64,000 nucleotides of DNA from Chondromyces crocatus (GTDB lineage: Bacteria; Myxococcota_A; Polyangia; Polyangiales; Polyangiaceae), in the NCBI RefSeq assembly GCF_001189295.1, contig NZ_CP012159.1, forward strand, positions 372,001 to 436,000, read 5' to 3'. The translations under genes and the position numbers were made by a program. This document shows, piece after piece, positions 1-9,744 of this stretch. Position 1 is the stretch's first letter. Every line of letters starts with the position of its first letter. The notes under the pieces were generated by a model. The model made no database searches, was not told where the DNA came from, and saw nothing but the letters and a program-made list of their open reading frames with translations.

Positions 1-393
1 GAACGATGTTCGTGAGCACGAAAAGACGCTTCACGACCACGGAAGCGATCCTTCGCGTGGACGCGAAGATCCCTTCGTGTCCTCACGAACCACCCTTCGT
101 GTGGACGCAAACGATCTTCATGACCACACGAAACACCCTTCGCGTGGACGAGAACGATCTTCATGACCACACGAAACATCCTTCGCGTGGACGCGGAGAT
201 CCCTTCGTGTCCTCACGAACCATCCTTCGCGTGGACGCGAACGATCTTCATGACCACATGAAACACCCTTCGCGTGGACGCGAACGATCTTCATGACCAC
301 ACGAACCACCCTTCACGTGGACACGAAGATCCCTTCGTGTCCTCACGAACCACCCTTCGCGTGGACGCGAACGATCTTCGCGTCCTCAGGGCC
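1..393. repeat. Tandem array of 16-nt palindromes at a 21-22 bp pitch
   Basis: About 18 short inverted repeats follow each other from the left edge, with arms starting near 9, 30, 52, 74, 96, 117, 139, 160, 182, 204, 226, 247, 269, 290, 312, 334, 356 and 377. The main forms are TTCGCG-TGGA-CGCGAA, TTCGTG-TCCT-CACGAA and TTCATG-ACCA-CACGAA. Pairs of palindromes make 43- or 44-bp units in the order 44-43-43, giving a 130-bp higher-order period (51, 181, 311). The array continues beyond the window. It lies downstream of hutU, so read-through from hutU would transcribe it. Reading frames across it are not preserved, because 130 is not a multiple of 3, so I do not call a protein here. From 394 to 574 I see only short repeats of a GGTGCT-containing motif and no gene. 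Confidence 0.9.
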
Positions 394-574
394 TCGTCTT
401 GTCTGTACGGAATCAGAAACCGTGTTCTCGATCACTATGACGGGTCGCCGACAGGTGCTTTCTGTCCAGGCTCCATCCGAAGACAGCAGGTCCCTCGGTG
501 AACTGGTGTCCACACGCACCACCCGGCAGGTGCTACCGCCCTGAGGATGAAAAGCGGCGGCCGGGTGCTTTCGG

Positions 575-2251
<1,677 letters not shown>

Positions 2252-2378
2252 GGCCCCGGTGCTACCGCAACCCGGCGCGGGCGGCCATCTCCACCGCCGG
2301 CTCGCGCGCGGGGCGTCCCCGGGTATCATGGGGGCCGCTGTCAGACGGCTGTCCTTGAACGCCGAGGAGACGCTCATC

Positions 2379-2669
2379 ATGGCTTCGCTCACCGCCCCGC
2401 TCCGCCTGTCCGCGCTGGTTCTGCTCGGCACGTTCGCCCTGTGTGCCGGGGGCTGCGCCAAGATCGGCTGCTTCGACTACACGGAGCAGGAGTACGAGGC
2501 CTTCAACGGGTGCCCGTCACAAGCGGAGGCGCTGCGGGTGTTCGGGGATCCGAACTGCGGGGGTGAGGTGGAGTCCGTGGACAGCGAAGCGGAGTACCGG
2601 GATGGGTACTGCTGCTACGAGATCACGAAGTCGTACGACTACTATTACGACGGGATCTGCTCCCGGTAG
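2379..2669 (+). CDS. Small Cys-rich lipoprotein, unknown function
   Basis: The 96-residue product has a signal peptide with a hydrophobic [17 protein letters not shown] core. The Cys of AGGC is a plausible, slightly off-consensus lipobox cysteine. The mature part has several more cysteines and a Tyr-rich end ([10 protein letters not shown]). A GAGGAG ribosome-binding site sits just before the ATG. The gene is divergent from hutU and converges on the kinase gene; the two coding ends overlap by 25 bases at 2645-2669. I do not recognise the family. Export as a lipoprotein is inferred from the N-terminus. Confidence 0.65.
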   Translation: MASLTAPLRLSALVLLGTFALCAGGCAKIGCFDYTEQEYEAFNGCPSQAEALRVFGDPNCGGEVESVDSEAEYRDGYCCYEITKSYDYYYDGICSR

Positions 2670-4738
2670 CCCTCCAGGGGCTGCTCGGACAGGTGTCGCA
2701 GGGCCTCGCGGTCACGCTGCAGGGCGTCGCCCGGGAGCGGGCGCCGAGGGAAGGCGAGCGTGACCTCGTCCCCGTCGAGGTAGACGTGCTGCACGTCGAT
2801 GAGGCCATGGGCTCCACCGGCCTCGTGCAGGGCCGTGACCGCCTCCAGGAGCCGCGCGCGCTGCTCGGGAGAGAGGGGGGGAGCGCCGTCGGCGAGGGCG
2901 CGCCCCCGGGGTGGCGTGATCCAGATCTCGGCAGCACGTCGGTCGACGCGGAGCACCGTCGGCAAGGCGGCGTGGTTGACGCGAGCGAAGGCTCTTGCTC
3001 GCCCCAGCGCCTCGTCGGTGAGGGGGAGGACGAGCACGTCACGGGCGATCCAGCGGTCATGCCGGCGCGCCTCGGCGTCTCTGCCGTCGCTGGGTTCGGT
3101 GGGCTCCGTCAGGCGCTGGGCGGCGTCGTCCGTCGACGGGAGGGGACGGCCGCTCTGTCGCGCAGGCACGCGCGTCCGGAGCGGAGGGACGCTCAGGGGC
3201 CAGGAGAGGGAGAGGAGGGAGCGCTGGGCGGCAAAGGCGTCCTCCGGGCGCGCAGCGGGGTCTTCTTCGAGGAGCTGCGCGACCACGGCGTCGTGGGCCG
3301 GGGTGAGGTCGGGGTTGATGGCGCTCGGCGGCACGTCGAGGTGGCCTCCCTGGGCAGGGCGAGGGATCTCTCCGGTGAGCAGCTCCGAGAGCACGGCGCC
3401 CACTCCGAACAGGTCGCTGGCGAGCGTCGCAGGACGCCCCAGCCGCTGCTCGGGCGACATGTACGCGAAGGTGCCGATCGCGCCCGCCGTCGCCGTGCCC
3501 GAGAGATCGCCGAGGTGCGCCGCGCCGAAGTCGGAAAGGTGCGCCGCGCCCACGGCGTCGAAGAGCACGTTGCTCGGCTTGACGTCGCGGTGGAGGATCC
3601 CGAGGCGGTGCGCTTCGCCGAGCGCGCCGAGGAGCGAGCTTGCGATCTCCACGGCGCGGGCGGGCGCGACGCGCTCGAGGTGCATGCGGTCGGCGAGGGA
3701 ACCGCCGGCCATCCACGCCATGACCAGCGCGGGCCCCTCGGGGTGGTACGCGCGCAGTGCGGCCACGTGAGGATGGCGCAGCCGCGAGAGGGCCTGCGCC
3801 TCTCGTTCGAAGCGGAGCAGCGCGTCCCGGCCGCCGCCGAGCGTGGTGCTCGCGAAGATCTTCACGGCCACGGGCTCGCCCGAGATGCGATCCCGGGCTT
3901 CGAAGACGCGTGCGTGCGGGCTCACGGCGAGCTCGCGCAGGGCGTCGTAACGGCCGAAGAGGAGCTGGGCTGGCGCGGCGTCGGGCGCTTCCCGCCGTGC
4001 ACCGGAGGCCTCGCGCGGAGGTCGCGCGGCGCTGGTCGGTGGCTCGTCCGCTGGCTCTTCGACGAGTCCACGCTCGGCGATCTCGCCGCGCACGCGTTGC
4101 GCTGCCTCGTCGAAGCCGAGGGCGATCAAGCTGCGGGCGAGAAGCGACAGGGCGCGATCACGTTCCTCGCTGCGCGGTGGGAGCTGCTGCAGCGCGCGCA
4201 CGGCGGCCTCGTAGCGACCATGCCGTACGAGCAGCTGCCCCAGGCAGAGGCGGAGGGGATGCGCTTCGGGATGGCGCCGCAGCTCCGCTTCGAGGAGGCG
4301 TGCGCCGTCGATGGGCCGCCCGGCGCGATCGAACGCCATCGCGGCGCGGCGGAGATCCCGCGCCACGAGGTACGCCTCGGCGGCCTCGGCCGGCTCGTCG
4401 AGGTCGTCGAACAGCTGCGCCGCCTGTACGGCGTGACCGCGCGCCAGGAGCTCCTGTCCGAGCCGCAGGACGTCGTCGCGGGAGTGCACGTCGCGCATCT
4501 GCGCGATCGCATGCTGGACGAGCGTATCGTCCCCACCGAGGGCTCCGAGCAGCGCGGCGCGCCGGGGGTCCTGCGCGGCGAGCGCTTCGCGCGCGGCGCC
4601 GGAGAAGTCACACGCCTGTTCGAGCAGCAGCGACGCGCCGAGCCGATCGCCAGCGGCGAGGAGGAGGGTCACGCCTTCCTGCGTCCTGCCCATCGCCGAG
4701 AGTTCGGCGGCGCGGTGACGCAGGTGATCGAAGATCAT
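2645..4738 (-). CDS. Hanks-type Ser/Thr protein kinase with N-terminal helical repeats and a second kinase-like tail
   Basis: The 697-residue protein has three parts. Residues 1-220 are alpha-helical, TPR-like repeats rich in Ala, Leu and Arg. Residues about 262-520 are a complete eukaryotic-type kinase domain with the VAVK lysine (K293), HRDVKPSN (D385, N390), the DFG motif (D403) and the SPE motif of the activation segment. Residues about 555-697 resemble another kinase domain that has lost its catalytic residues: GGAHGLIDVQHVYLDGD sits where HRD...N would be. No membrane segment is visible, so it is probably cytoplasmic. It follows a lipoprotein gene by six bases and is probably co-transcribed with it. 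Such kinases are abundant in myxobacteria; the substrate is unknown. Confidence 0.88.
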   Translation of the reverse strand: MIFDHLRHRAAELSAMGRTQEGVTLLLAAGDRLGASLLLEQACDFSGAAREALAAQDPRRAALLGALGGDDTLVQHAIAQMRDVHSRDDVLRLGQELLARGHAVQAAQLFDDLDEPAEAAEAYLVARDLRRAAMAFDRAGRPIDGARLLEAELRRHPEAHPLRLCLGQLLVRHGRYEAAVRALQQLPPRSEERDRALSLLARSLIALGFDEAAQRVRGEIAERGLVEEPADEPPTSAARPPREASGARREAPDAAPAQLLFGRYDALRELAVSPHARVFEARDRISGEPVAVKIFASTTLGGGRDALLRFEREAQALSRLRHPHVAALRAYHPEGPALVMAWMAGGSLADRMHLERVAPARAVEIASSLLGALGEAHRLGILHRDVKPSNVLFDAVGAAHLSDFGAAHLGDLSGTATAGAIGTFAYMSPEQRLGRPATLASDLFGVGAVLSELLTGEIPRPAQGGHLDVPPSAINPDLTPAHDAVVAQLLEEDPAARPEDAFAAQRSLLSLSWPLSVPPLRTRVPARQSGRPLPSTDDAAQRLTEPTEPSDGRDAEARRHDRWIARDVLVLPLTDEALGRARAFARVNHAALPTVLRVDRRAAEIWITPPRGRALADGAPPLSPEQRARLLEAVTALHEAGGAHGLIDVQHVYLDGDEVTLAFPRRPLPGDALQRDREALRHLSEQPLEGYREQIPS

Positions 4739-4744
4739 GCCCGC

Positions 4745-5647
4745 TCAGCGCGAGACGAGTCTGGCGCGACCGATCACCGAGAAGTCGAAGCGGATCTCGC
4801 CGAGATCGACCCCGGAGACCGCGAAGGGCATCTCACGGACGCGGCGCACGGCGATCGTGACGGCCGTGGTGCCTTCGCCGCGCGACTGCTCCTTCATCAC
4901 CGAGGCGGGGATCAGTGCATGTCCGGTGTCCCTGAACCCACAGCGCACGGCGGCACCGCTCGACGCAATCACGTCGATGTACACCCGGTCGACCTCCGCC
5001 GCGTGATCGAACGCACGCCAGGTCACCTCGGCGCCAGCGCCTTCCTCGATCAGCGGCTCGTCGGCGAGGTCGAAGTCCCCGATGCGGACGTCTTCCGGCC
5101 CTGCGGGCGCCTCGGCGTCGAACGAGAACCGATCGAGGAGCGTCGAGCCCGAGCTGTCGAACGCATAGCGCGCAGGTGCGGGCAGCTCGCTCGCAGCGTC
5201 ACGCGAGGTGTAGAAGACACCGAAGACGAGATCACCGACGTCCGGGAAGGCGCGCGCGGCAAGCGGCATCGGGCTCTCGCCAGCGCGCACGGTGACATCT
5301 CCGACGTCGAGCAGCTCGATCGGGCCGGTGCCGCTCAGGCTGGAGATGGGCTCCTCGACGGCGCCACCGAGCTGGAGACACGCGCCCACCGAGGGCCGAT
5401 CGAACGGGGAGCCCACCACGCGCTCGGCGAGGTCCGCATCGGAGGCGGCAGGCAACCGCATGAACTTCGCAGAGACGTTGGTCTGCGGGGCAGCGCCCGC
5501 CACACCCGAGCGCTCCACCAGCACGAGGCCCTGCGTGACGCCCCCGTTCGCGTCGGCGAGATCGACGACGGGCGTCGAACACCCGAACGCGGCGAACCCG
5601 CTGGAAACGAGAACAATGACGGCTTCGCGGGCCGCATCGGGACGCAT
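4745..5647 (-). CDS. Predicted lipoprotein upstream of the kinase gene
   Basis: The 300-residue product starts MRPDAAREAVIVLVSSGF and has a short hydrophobic segment ending in FGC, a weak lipobox. The rest is a soluble, acidic, probably beta-rich protein with few cysteines. I chose this ATG because an AGGGGAGGAA ribosome-binding site lies upstream and because it puts the signal peptide at the N-terminus. It ends six bases before the kinase start, so the two are probably one transcript and may be functionally linked. I do not recognise the family. Confidence 0.65.
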   Translation of the reverse strand: MRPDAAREAVIVLVSSGFAAFGCSTPVVDLADANGGVTQGLVLVERSGVAGAAPQTNVSAKFMRLPAASDADLAERVVGSPFDRPSVGACLQLGGAVEEPISSLSGTGPIELLDVGDVTVRAGESPMPLAARAFPDVGDLVFGVFYTSRDAASELPAPARYAFDSSGSTLLDRFSFDAEAPAGPEDVRIGDFDLADEPLIEEGAGAEVTWRAFDHAAEVDRVYIDVIASSGAAVRCGFRDTGHALIPASVMKEQSRGEGTTAVTIAVRRVREMPFAVSGVDLGEIRFDFSVIGRARLVSR

Positions 5648-5758
5648 GAGGGGCAGTCTATTCCTCCCCTCTCGGCCGGGCAAGCAAGAGCCGGGGTGGC
5701 CGGGATCATGAGTTTCTGCCGTCATCCCGGACGGTGTCCTGCACGCATCAGACAGGGA

Positions 5759-6565
5759 TCAGAAGGTGATGATCAAGCCGCCACCAGGCGCCAGAGCGAC
5801 CTGGTCGAGTGAGAGAGCGGCACCGTTCAGCTCACCATCCGCGCGATGGTAGGCCCCGCCAACCTCGACCGCGACGTGCAGATGACGAAAGCCAGCACGC
5901 AAGCCGAGGACGAAGCCGAGCTGGAGATGACGCGCGGAAACGTCGATCAGCTCGGGGGTCTGGTTGGGGTCGGTGCCGCTGCCGCGCGAGAGGCTGCCGC
6001 GCAGCAGAGAGAACCCGACGCGGGGGCCGAGCCAGAGCGCGTAGACATCACCGGAAGAGCGAAACCCCAGGAGGACGGGGATGTCGAGGCCACCACCGTA
6101 GACGCTGCTTCCGTCAGGCGCGTCACCCCCAGGTCGGCGCGCCATGATGGCCGACGCCCCCAGACCGACCGACAGCGCGGGTCCTCCGAGATCGAAGGCG
6201 TGGCGGCCATCGAGGCGCACCGTGCGCCCGGTGTAGGTCAGGCCCGCCTCGTTGCTTCCACCGAGCCCGACCCGACCTCCCACCCACGGCGCGATGCCAG
6301 AGGCTGCCGTGAGGTGCTCGAAATCGGCGTGATCCGACGCGCCGAGGGCAGGCTCTGCGTCAGGCGCGCCGGGTGTGCCGGAGGTTTCGGAGGCCCCGCG
6401 TGGGTCGAGCAGAAAGGTGCCCGACAGACCGCCAGCCACACTGACCTCTCCCTCGGGCAGGACGTGGGCAGGGTGAAGCAAGGGGGCTCCACCGGCGCAA
6501 CCCGCGGTCGACGCCAGCATGGCCACGGAGAGCAACCGGGCAGCTGGAACCAGCCCCCGGAGCAC
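5759..6565 (-). CDS. Predicted outer-membrane beta-barrel protein with lipoprotein-like signal
   Basis: The N-terminus LLSVAMLASTAGC is a good lipoprotein signal. The mature protein has alternating hydrophobic and Gly-rich strands (for example GPALSVGLGASAIM and LQLGFVLGLRAGF) and ends in LIITF, with the terminal Phe common in outer-membrane barrels. It probably sits in the outer membrane. The start is uncertain: a GTG at 6565 gives a compact signal peptide and is used here, while an in-frame GTG at 6679 and an ATG at 6520 are alternatives, none with a strong ribosome-binding site. It lies just downstream of the ferredoxin gene on the same strand. Function unknown. Confidence 0.6.
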   Translation of the reverse strand: MLRGLVPAARLLSVAMLASTAGCAGGAPLLHPAHVLPEGEVSVAGGLSGTFLLDPRGASETSGTPGAPDAEPALGASDHADFEHLTAASGIAPWVGGRVGLGGSNEAGLTYTGRTVRLDGRHAFDLGGPALSVGLGASAIMARRPGGDAPDGSSVYGGGLDIPVLLGFRSSGDVYALWLGPRVGFSLLRGSLSRGSGTDPNQTPELIDVSARHLQLGFVLGLRAGFRHLHVAVEVGGAYHRADGELNGAALSLDQVALAPGGGLIITF

Positions 6566-6680
6566 GTCGCTGGGCTCGAGGCGCAGCACAGAGGAGGATC
6601 GCTTCGAGTTCGAGCGAGCGCGGCTCCGATCTGCCCGGCCTGATGCCAGAGCGCGGAGCGCGCGCCAGGGCGAGATCACG

Positions 6681-6986
6681 TTACTTGCGGAAGCGAGAGG
6701 GGAAGTCGTTCGCGGTCGCCTTCTTCTTCAGCTCACCGTCATCGGGGTGCAGCCGCAGGGCGCGCGAGAGGAGCTGCTCCTCGGTCTCCACGGCCTTGGG
6801 ATCGGGCAGACAGCACTCCACCGGACAGACGGCCTGGCAGGCCTCGTGATCGTAGAAGCCGACACACTCGGTGCACAGCTCGGGATCGATCACGTAGATC
6901 TCGTCTCCCTCGCTGATGGCTTCGTTCGGGCACTCCGGCTCGCAGGCTCCGCAGTTGATGCAGTCTTCGGTGATATAGGTCGACAT
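6681..6986 (-). CDS. yfhL: YfhL-type 2[4Fe-4S] ferredoxin
   Basis: This 101-residue electron carrier has two complete cluster motifs: C9-x2-C12-x2-C15-x3-C19-P, and C38-x2-C41-x8-C50-x3-C54-P, the long second spacer being typical of the YfhL/Alvin type. The segments CEPECPNEAIS and VETEEQL match the E. coli YfhL pattern as I know it. The C-terminus adds a charged tail (LKKKATANDFPSRFRK). It is cytoplasmic; its redox partner is not evident from the neighbours. An AGGA site precedes the ATG and a strong sigma-70-like promoter lies about 45 bases upstream. Confidence 0.9.
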   Translation of the reverse strand: MSTYITEDCINCGACEPECPNEAISEGDEIYVIDPELCTECVGFYDHEACQAVCPVECCLPDPKAVETEEQLLSRALRLHPDDGELKKKATANDFPSRFRK

Positions 6987-7030
6987 AGGTTCGTCGTTCC
7001 TGGTTGAACCGGCTCCCCTCCGGTCTCTGC

Positions 7031-7059
7031 GTTGTAAGGTCCGCCGAAGGAGCTGTCAA
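7031..7059 (-). promoter_or_regulatory. Sigma-70-type promoter of yfhL
   Basis: On the minus strand a perfect -35 box TTGACA (7054-7059) is followed after exactly 17 bases by TACAAC (7031-7036), four of six matches to the -10 consensus. The predicted start lies about 40 bases before the ferredoxin ATG. Confidence 0.65.
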
Positions 7060-7195
7060 TTCGCACGCAGAGACCCACGGAAAGCACCGTGCCAACGACA
7101 GAATCCCGAGGGTGGTCCCGGCGCCGGAATGGGGGGACCCCGGGTGAGGTCTGCTTGCGTGCCGGCGCCTGGCCGGGTACGAAGGCAGCCGCTTC

Positions 7196-7906
7196 ATGCC
7201 CAGGCTTTCTGCGCTTGCCTCCTTTGCTCTGCTTGCCGTCGCGGCTCTTTCGGGTTGTTCGCCCGAAATCGGGAAAGCGTGCCAGACGTCGATCGATTGC
7301 TCTCAGATGGGCGATCGCCTCTGCGACACGTCGCAGCCAGGGGGCTATTGCACGGTGTTCAATTGCGAGCCGGATTCCTGTCCCCAGGACGACGGGGTCT
7401 GCGTCGCGTTCTATCCGACGCTCGATGCCGCCTGTGGCGCGACGGACGATGGGCGATGGCCTCGCTTCGAGCGGACCTTCTGCATGAAGGAGTGCGATGA
7501 CGACGGCGATTGCAGGGACGCGTACGAATGCGTCGCCCCCGCAGCCCGCCAGGCGCTGATCATCGATCAGGAGCCGCTCGCACCCAAGGTCTGCATGGCC
7601 CGCTTCGAGCTTCCTCCACCCGTCTGTGTGTGTGGAGACGGGGTGTGCAACCTCGCGTGCAGCGAGGACGAGACGACGTGCCCGGACGACTGTCCAGCGA
7701 ATGTCTGCCTGCCGAACCAGGAACAGCCGCCGTACACGCCGTACACGCCGCCCACGGAAGGCACCGGCGGCCAGGGCGGCGCGGGCGGTGAAGGCGGCGC
7801 GGGCGGTGAAGGCGGTGAGGGCGGGGGTGATCATCAGGGCGGCGGCGGCGCCGGTGGTGTCGGTGGGGCTGGCGGCGAGGGCGGCGCTGGCGGCGCTGGC
7901 GGCTGA
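7196..7906 (+). CDS. Cys-rich lipoprotein with Gly-rich tail
   Basis: The 236-residue product has a classical lipoprotein signal (LAVAALSGC). The mature part carries about twenty cysteines, including the unit CGDGVCNLACSEDETTCP, a CGDGxC...E...TCPxDC pattern frequent in myxobacterial surface proteins. A threonine/proline linker leads to a roughly 60-residue tail of GG[A/E]GG repeats containing one HQ. It probably sits on the cell surface. The HEAT-repeat gene starts within three bases of the stop codon, so the two are likely co-transcribed. Ligand and role are unknown. Confidence 0.75.
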   Translation: MPRLSALASFALLAVAALSGCSPEIGKACQTSIDCSQMGDRLCDTSQPGGYCTVFNCEPDSCPQDDGVCVAFYPTLDAACGATDDGRWPRFERTFCMKECDDDGDCRDAYECVAPAARQALIIDQEPLAPKVCMARFELPPPVCVCGDGVCNLACSEDETTCPDDCPANVCLPNQEQPPYTPYTPPTEGTGGQGGAGGEGGAGGEGGEGGGDHQGGGGAGGVGGAGGEGGAGGAGG

Positions 7907-7908
7907 AC

Positions 7909-9000
7909 GTGCTCGCGCCGACGATGGCCCGGCGGAACCTCGAGGCCGCCATCCGGGACCTCGGCTCGACGCGTCCAACCGTCCGTGCCGAAGCGATCCG
8001 TGATCTGGTCCTGCATGCCGATGAGGCGCGGGAACGTGTCCTTGCAGCGCTCGAAGGCGCCTTGCGAAACGACGAGAGTGGCTCGGTCCGCGCCGCCGCC
8101 GCGGTCGCGCTGGCCGACATCCAGGCGGTGGAGGCGCTCTCGAACCTGCTGCTCGCCATGGAAGACGACGACCCCTACGTCCGCCAGATGGCGGTGTCGG
8201 CCGTCGGGGAGCTCGGCGACTCCAGGGCGACCGCGCGTCTCCTGAGGGCGCTCACCGATCCGCGCCCCGAGATCCGCTTCCAGGCGGTGATCGCATTTCC
8301 GCGCATCTCTACGGACACGGCGCAGGCCTTCGAGGTGCTGCTGGAAGCGACACGAGACGAGGATCCGCTCGTCTGCCACATCGCCTTGCGCATGAGCGAG
8401 GAGCTGGGTTCCGCCTCGCCATCCTCGGCCTCGGCGTCAGCAGAAAGGTCGAGCCTGGATCGGCGCGATCTCGCGCCTCTCGATCTACCCGATGCGCTGA
8501 TGGAGCGGACCCGCACGCTCTTGCACCATGCCTCCGGCCGGGTGCGCACCGCGGCAGCGGTCCTGCTCGCCAGGTGTGGCGAGGAGGTGGCCATTCCGGT
8601 GCTGGTCGAGGCGGTCGAGGGCAAGCTGGCAGGCGCCGATCGCGAGGACGAAGCGGCAGCCATCGAGCTGTGCGGTGAACTCGAGGTCACGGCTGCCAGG
8701 CCCGCGCTGCAGCGTCGCGCGTTCGGGGGTGTGCTCGGCTTCGGTCGTGATGCGCTCTACTGGCACGCGCGCGTCGCGCTCGCGCGCATGGGGGATCCTC
8801 GTGCGGAGCAGGAGATCCTGCGGGAGCTGCGCGCGCGGGACCGGGATCGTCGGACACTGGCGGTCGCCGCGGCCGGTCGGGCGCGATTGCGCTCGGCCGA
8901 GGCGCTCCTCGTCTCGATGCGAGGAGACGCGGGCGCCGCGGATCCCGATGCCGTGGAGGAGGCCATCGCGGCGCTCGCCCTCGATCGACGCAAGGGTTGA
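7909..9000 (+). CDS. HEAT-repeat protein
   Basis: The 363-residue protein consists of about eight helical-hairpin repeats of the HEAT/PBS-lyase type. Examples are VRAAAAVALADIQAVEALSN and VRQMAVSAVGELGDSRA, each with the repeat-typical Val-Arg and Ala-Leu pattern. A short Ser/Ala-rich linker near residue 175 breaks the solenoid. There is no signal peptide or membrane helix, so it is probably a cytoplasmic scaffold. The GTG at 7909 is taken as start; an ATG at 7924 (MARRNLEA) is equally possible. Partner unknown. Confidence 0.8.
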   Translation: MLAPTMARRNLEAAIRDLGSTRPTVRAEAIRDLVLHADEARERVLAALEGALRNDESGSVRAAAAVALADIQAVEALSNLLLAMEDDDPYVRQMAVSAVGELGDSRATARLLRALTDPRPEIRFQAVIAFPRISTDTAQAFEVLLEATRDEDPLVCHIALRMSEELGSASPSSASASAERSSLDRRDLAPLDLPDALMERTRTLLHHASGRVRTAAAVLLARCGEEVAIPVLVEAVEGKLAGADREDEAAAIELCGELEVTAARPALQRRAFGGVLGFGRDALYWHARVALARMGDPRAEQEILRELRARDRDRRTLAVAAAGRARLRSAEALLVSMRGDAGAADPDAVEEAIAALALDRRKG

Positions 9001-9063
9001 ACCCGTCGAGGGCCAGGGGCACGCGAGCGGGGTGGGAGGATTCATGGAGAGCACGAGCCAGCC

Positions 9064-9696
9064 ATGCAGCCGATGAACGACCAGGAACATCGCTTCACGG
9101 AGGCCGACCTGGAGCCGAGCCCCGAGGAGCGCCGTGCGGACAAGAAGGCGTTGATCGATCGGGTGGCAGCGACCCTGGGCGTGCTCGCCGCCGGTACGTG
9201 GGGGGGAGGGCAACTCGCCCTCGGCGTCTGCGCGGCGCCCATGGTCTTCCGCATGACCCCCGCTCCTTTCTCGGGCGAGGCGATGGGAGCCGCGTTCGCT
9301 CGGTTCGATCAGATCGCGCTCGGGGCCGCGGTGGTGCTCCTCGGTGTGGAGGTGGTCAGGACCTGGGCAGGCGGCCACCGGAGCAGAACACGTGCAGCAC
9401 GCGCCCGCCGCTTCGTCGCCATGCTCCTGGGTGGTACGGCGGCCTTCATGGGCCTGACCCTCACGCCGCGCATCAACGAGCTGCACCAGAGCGGGGCGCG
9501 CCGTGGCGAAGGTAGCCAAGGAGCAGAGCTGGAGCGCTTGCACCACCAGGCGGAGCGCGTGGGTCAGCTCGAGCTTCTGCTCACGACGACGGCCATCGCG
9601 CTGCACGTCTTCACGCTCGCAGGGCGGCGCGATGAAGAGGACGACGAGGACGAGGCGCTCTCGCCGCTGCCACCAGGGCCGAGGGGAGCAGCGTAG
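9064..9696 (+). CDS. DUF4149-like integral membrane protein
   Basis: The 210-residue protein has four predicted membrane helices. The first loop contains CAAPMVFRM, which fits the AP.VF signature of DUF4149/TMEM205-like proteins. The N-terminal 30 residues are charged and the C-terminus is strongly acidic (RRDEEDDEDEA), both probably cytoplasmic. It follows the HEAT-repeat gene on the same strand. The family has no established bacterial function that I can name. Confidence 0.65.
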   Translation: MQPMNDQEHRFTEADLEPSPEERRADKKALIDRVAATLGVLAAGTWGGGQLALGVCAAPMVFRMTPAPFSGEAMGAAFARFDQIALGAAVVLLGVEVVRTWAGGHRSRTRAARARRFVAMLLGGTAAFMGLTLTPRINELHQSGARRGEGSQGAELERLHHQAERVGQLELLLTTTAIALHVFTLAGRRDEEDDEDEALSPLPPGPRGAA

Positions 9697-9744
9697 CGCT
9701 CACGCCTTCCGCGCCGCGAGGCTTTCGCGCTATGGTCGGCGTCG

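Noticed and set aside
6-309. Open frames on both strands through the left palindrome array
   Set aside because: They exist because the repeats lack stop codons; the 130-bp period shifts frame and no ribosome-binding site is present.
1-393. CRISPR array
   Set aside because: Units are contiguous palindromes with no unique spacers, and no cas gene is present.
2693-5812. A 1039-codon plus-strand open frame
   Set aside because: It is antisense to the kinase and lipoprotein genes and reflects high GC; its product has no recognisable motif.
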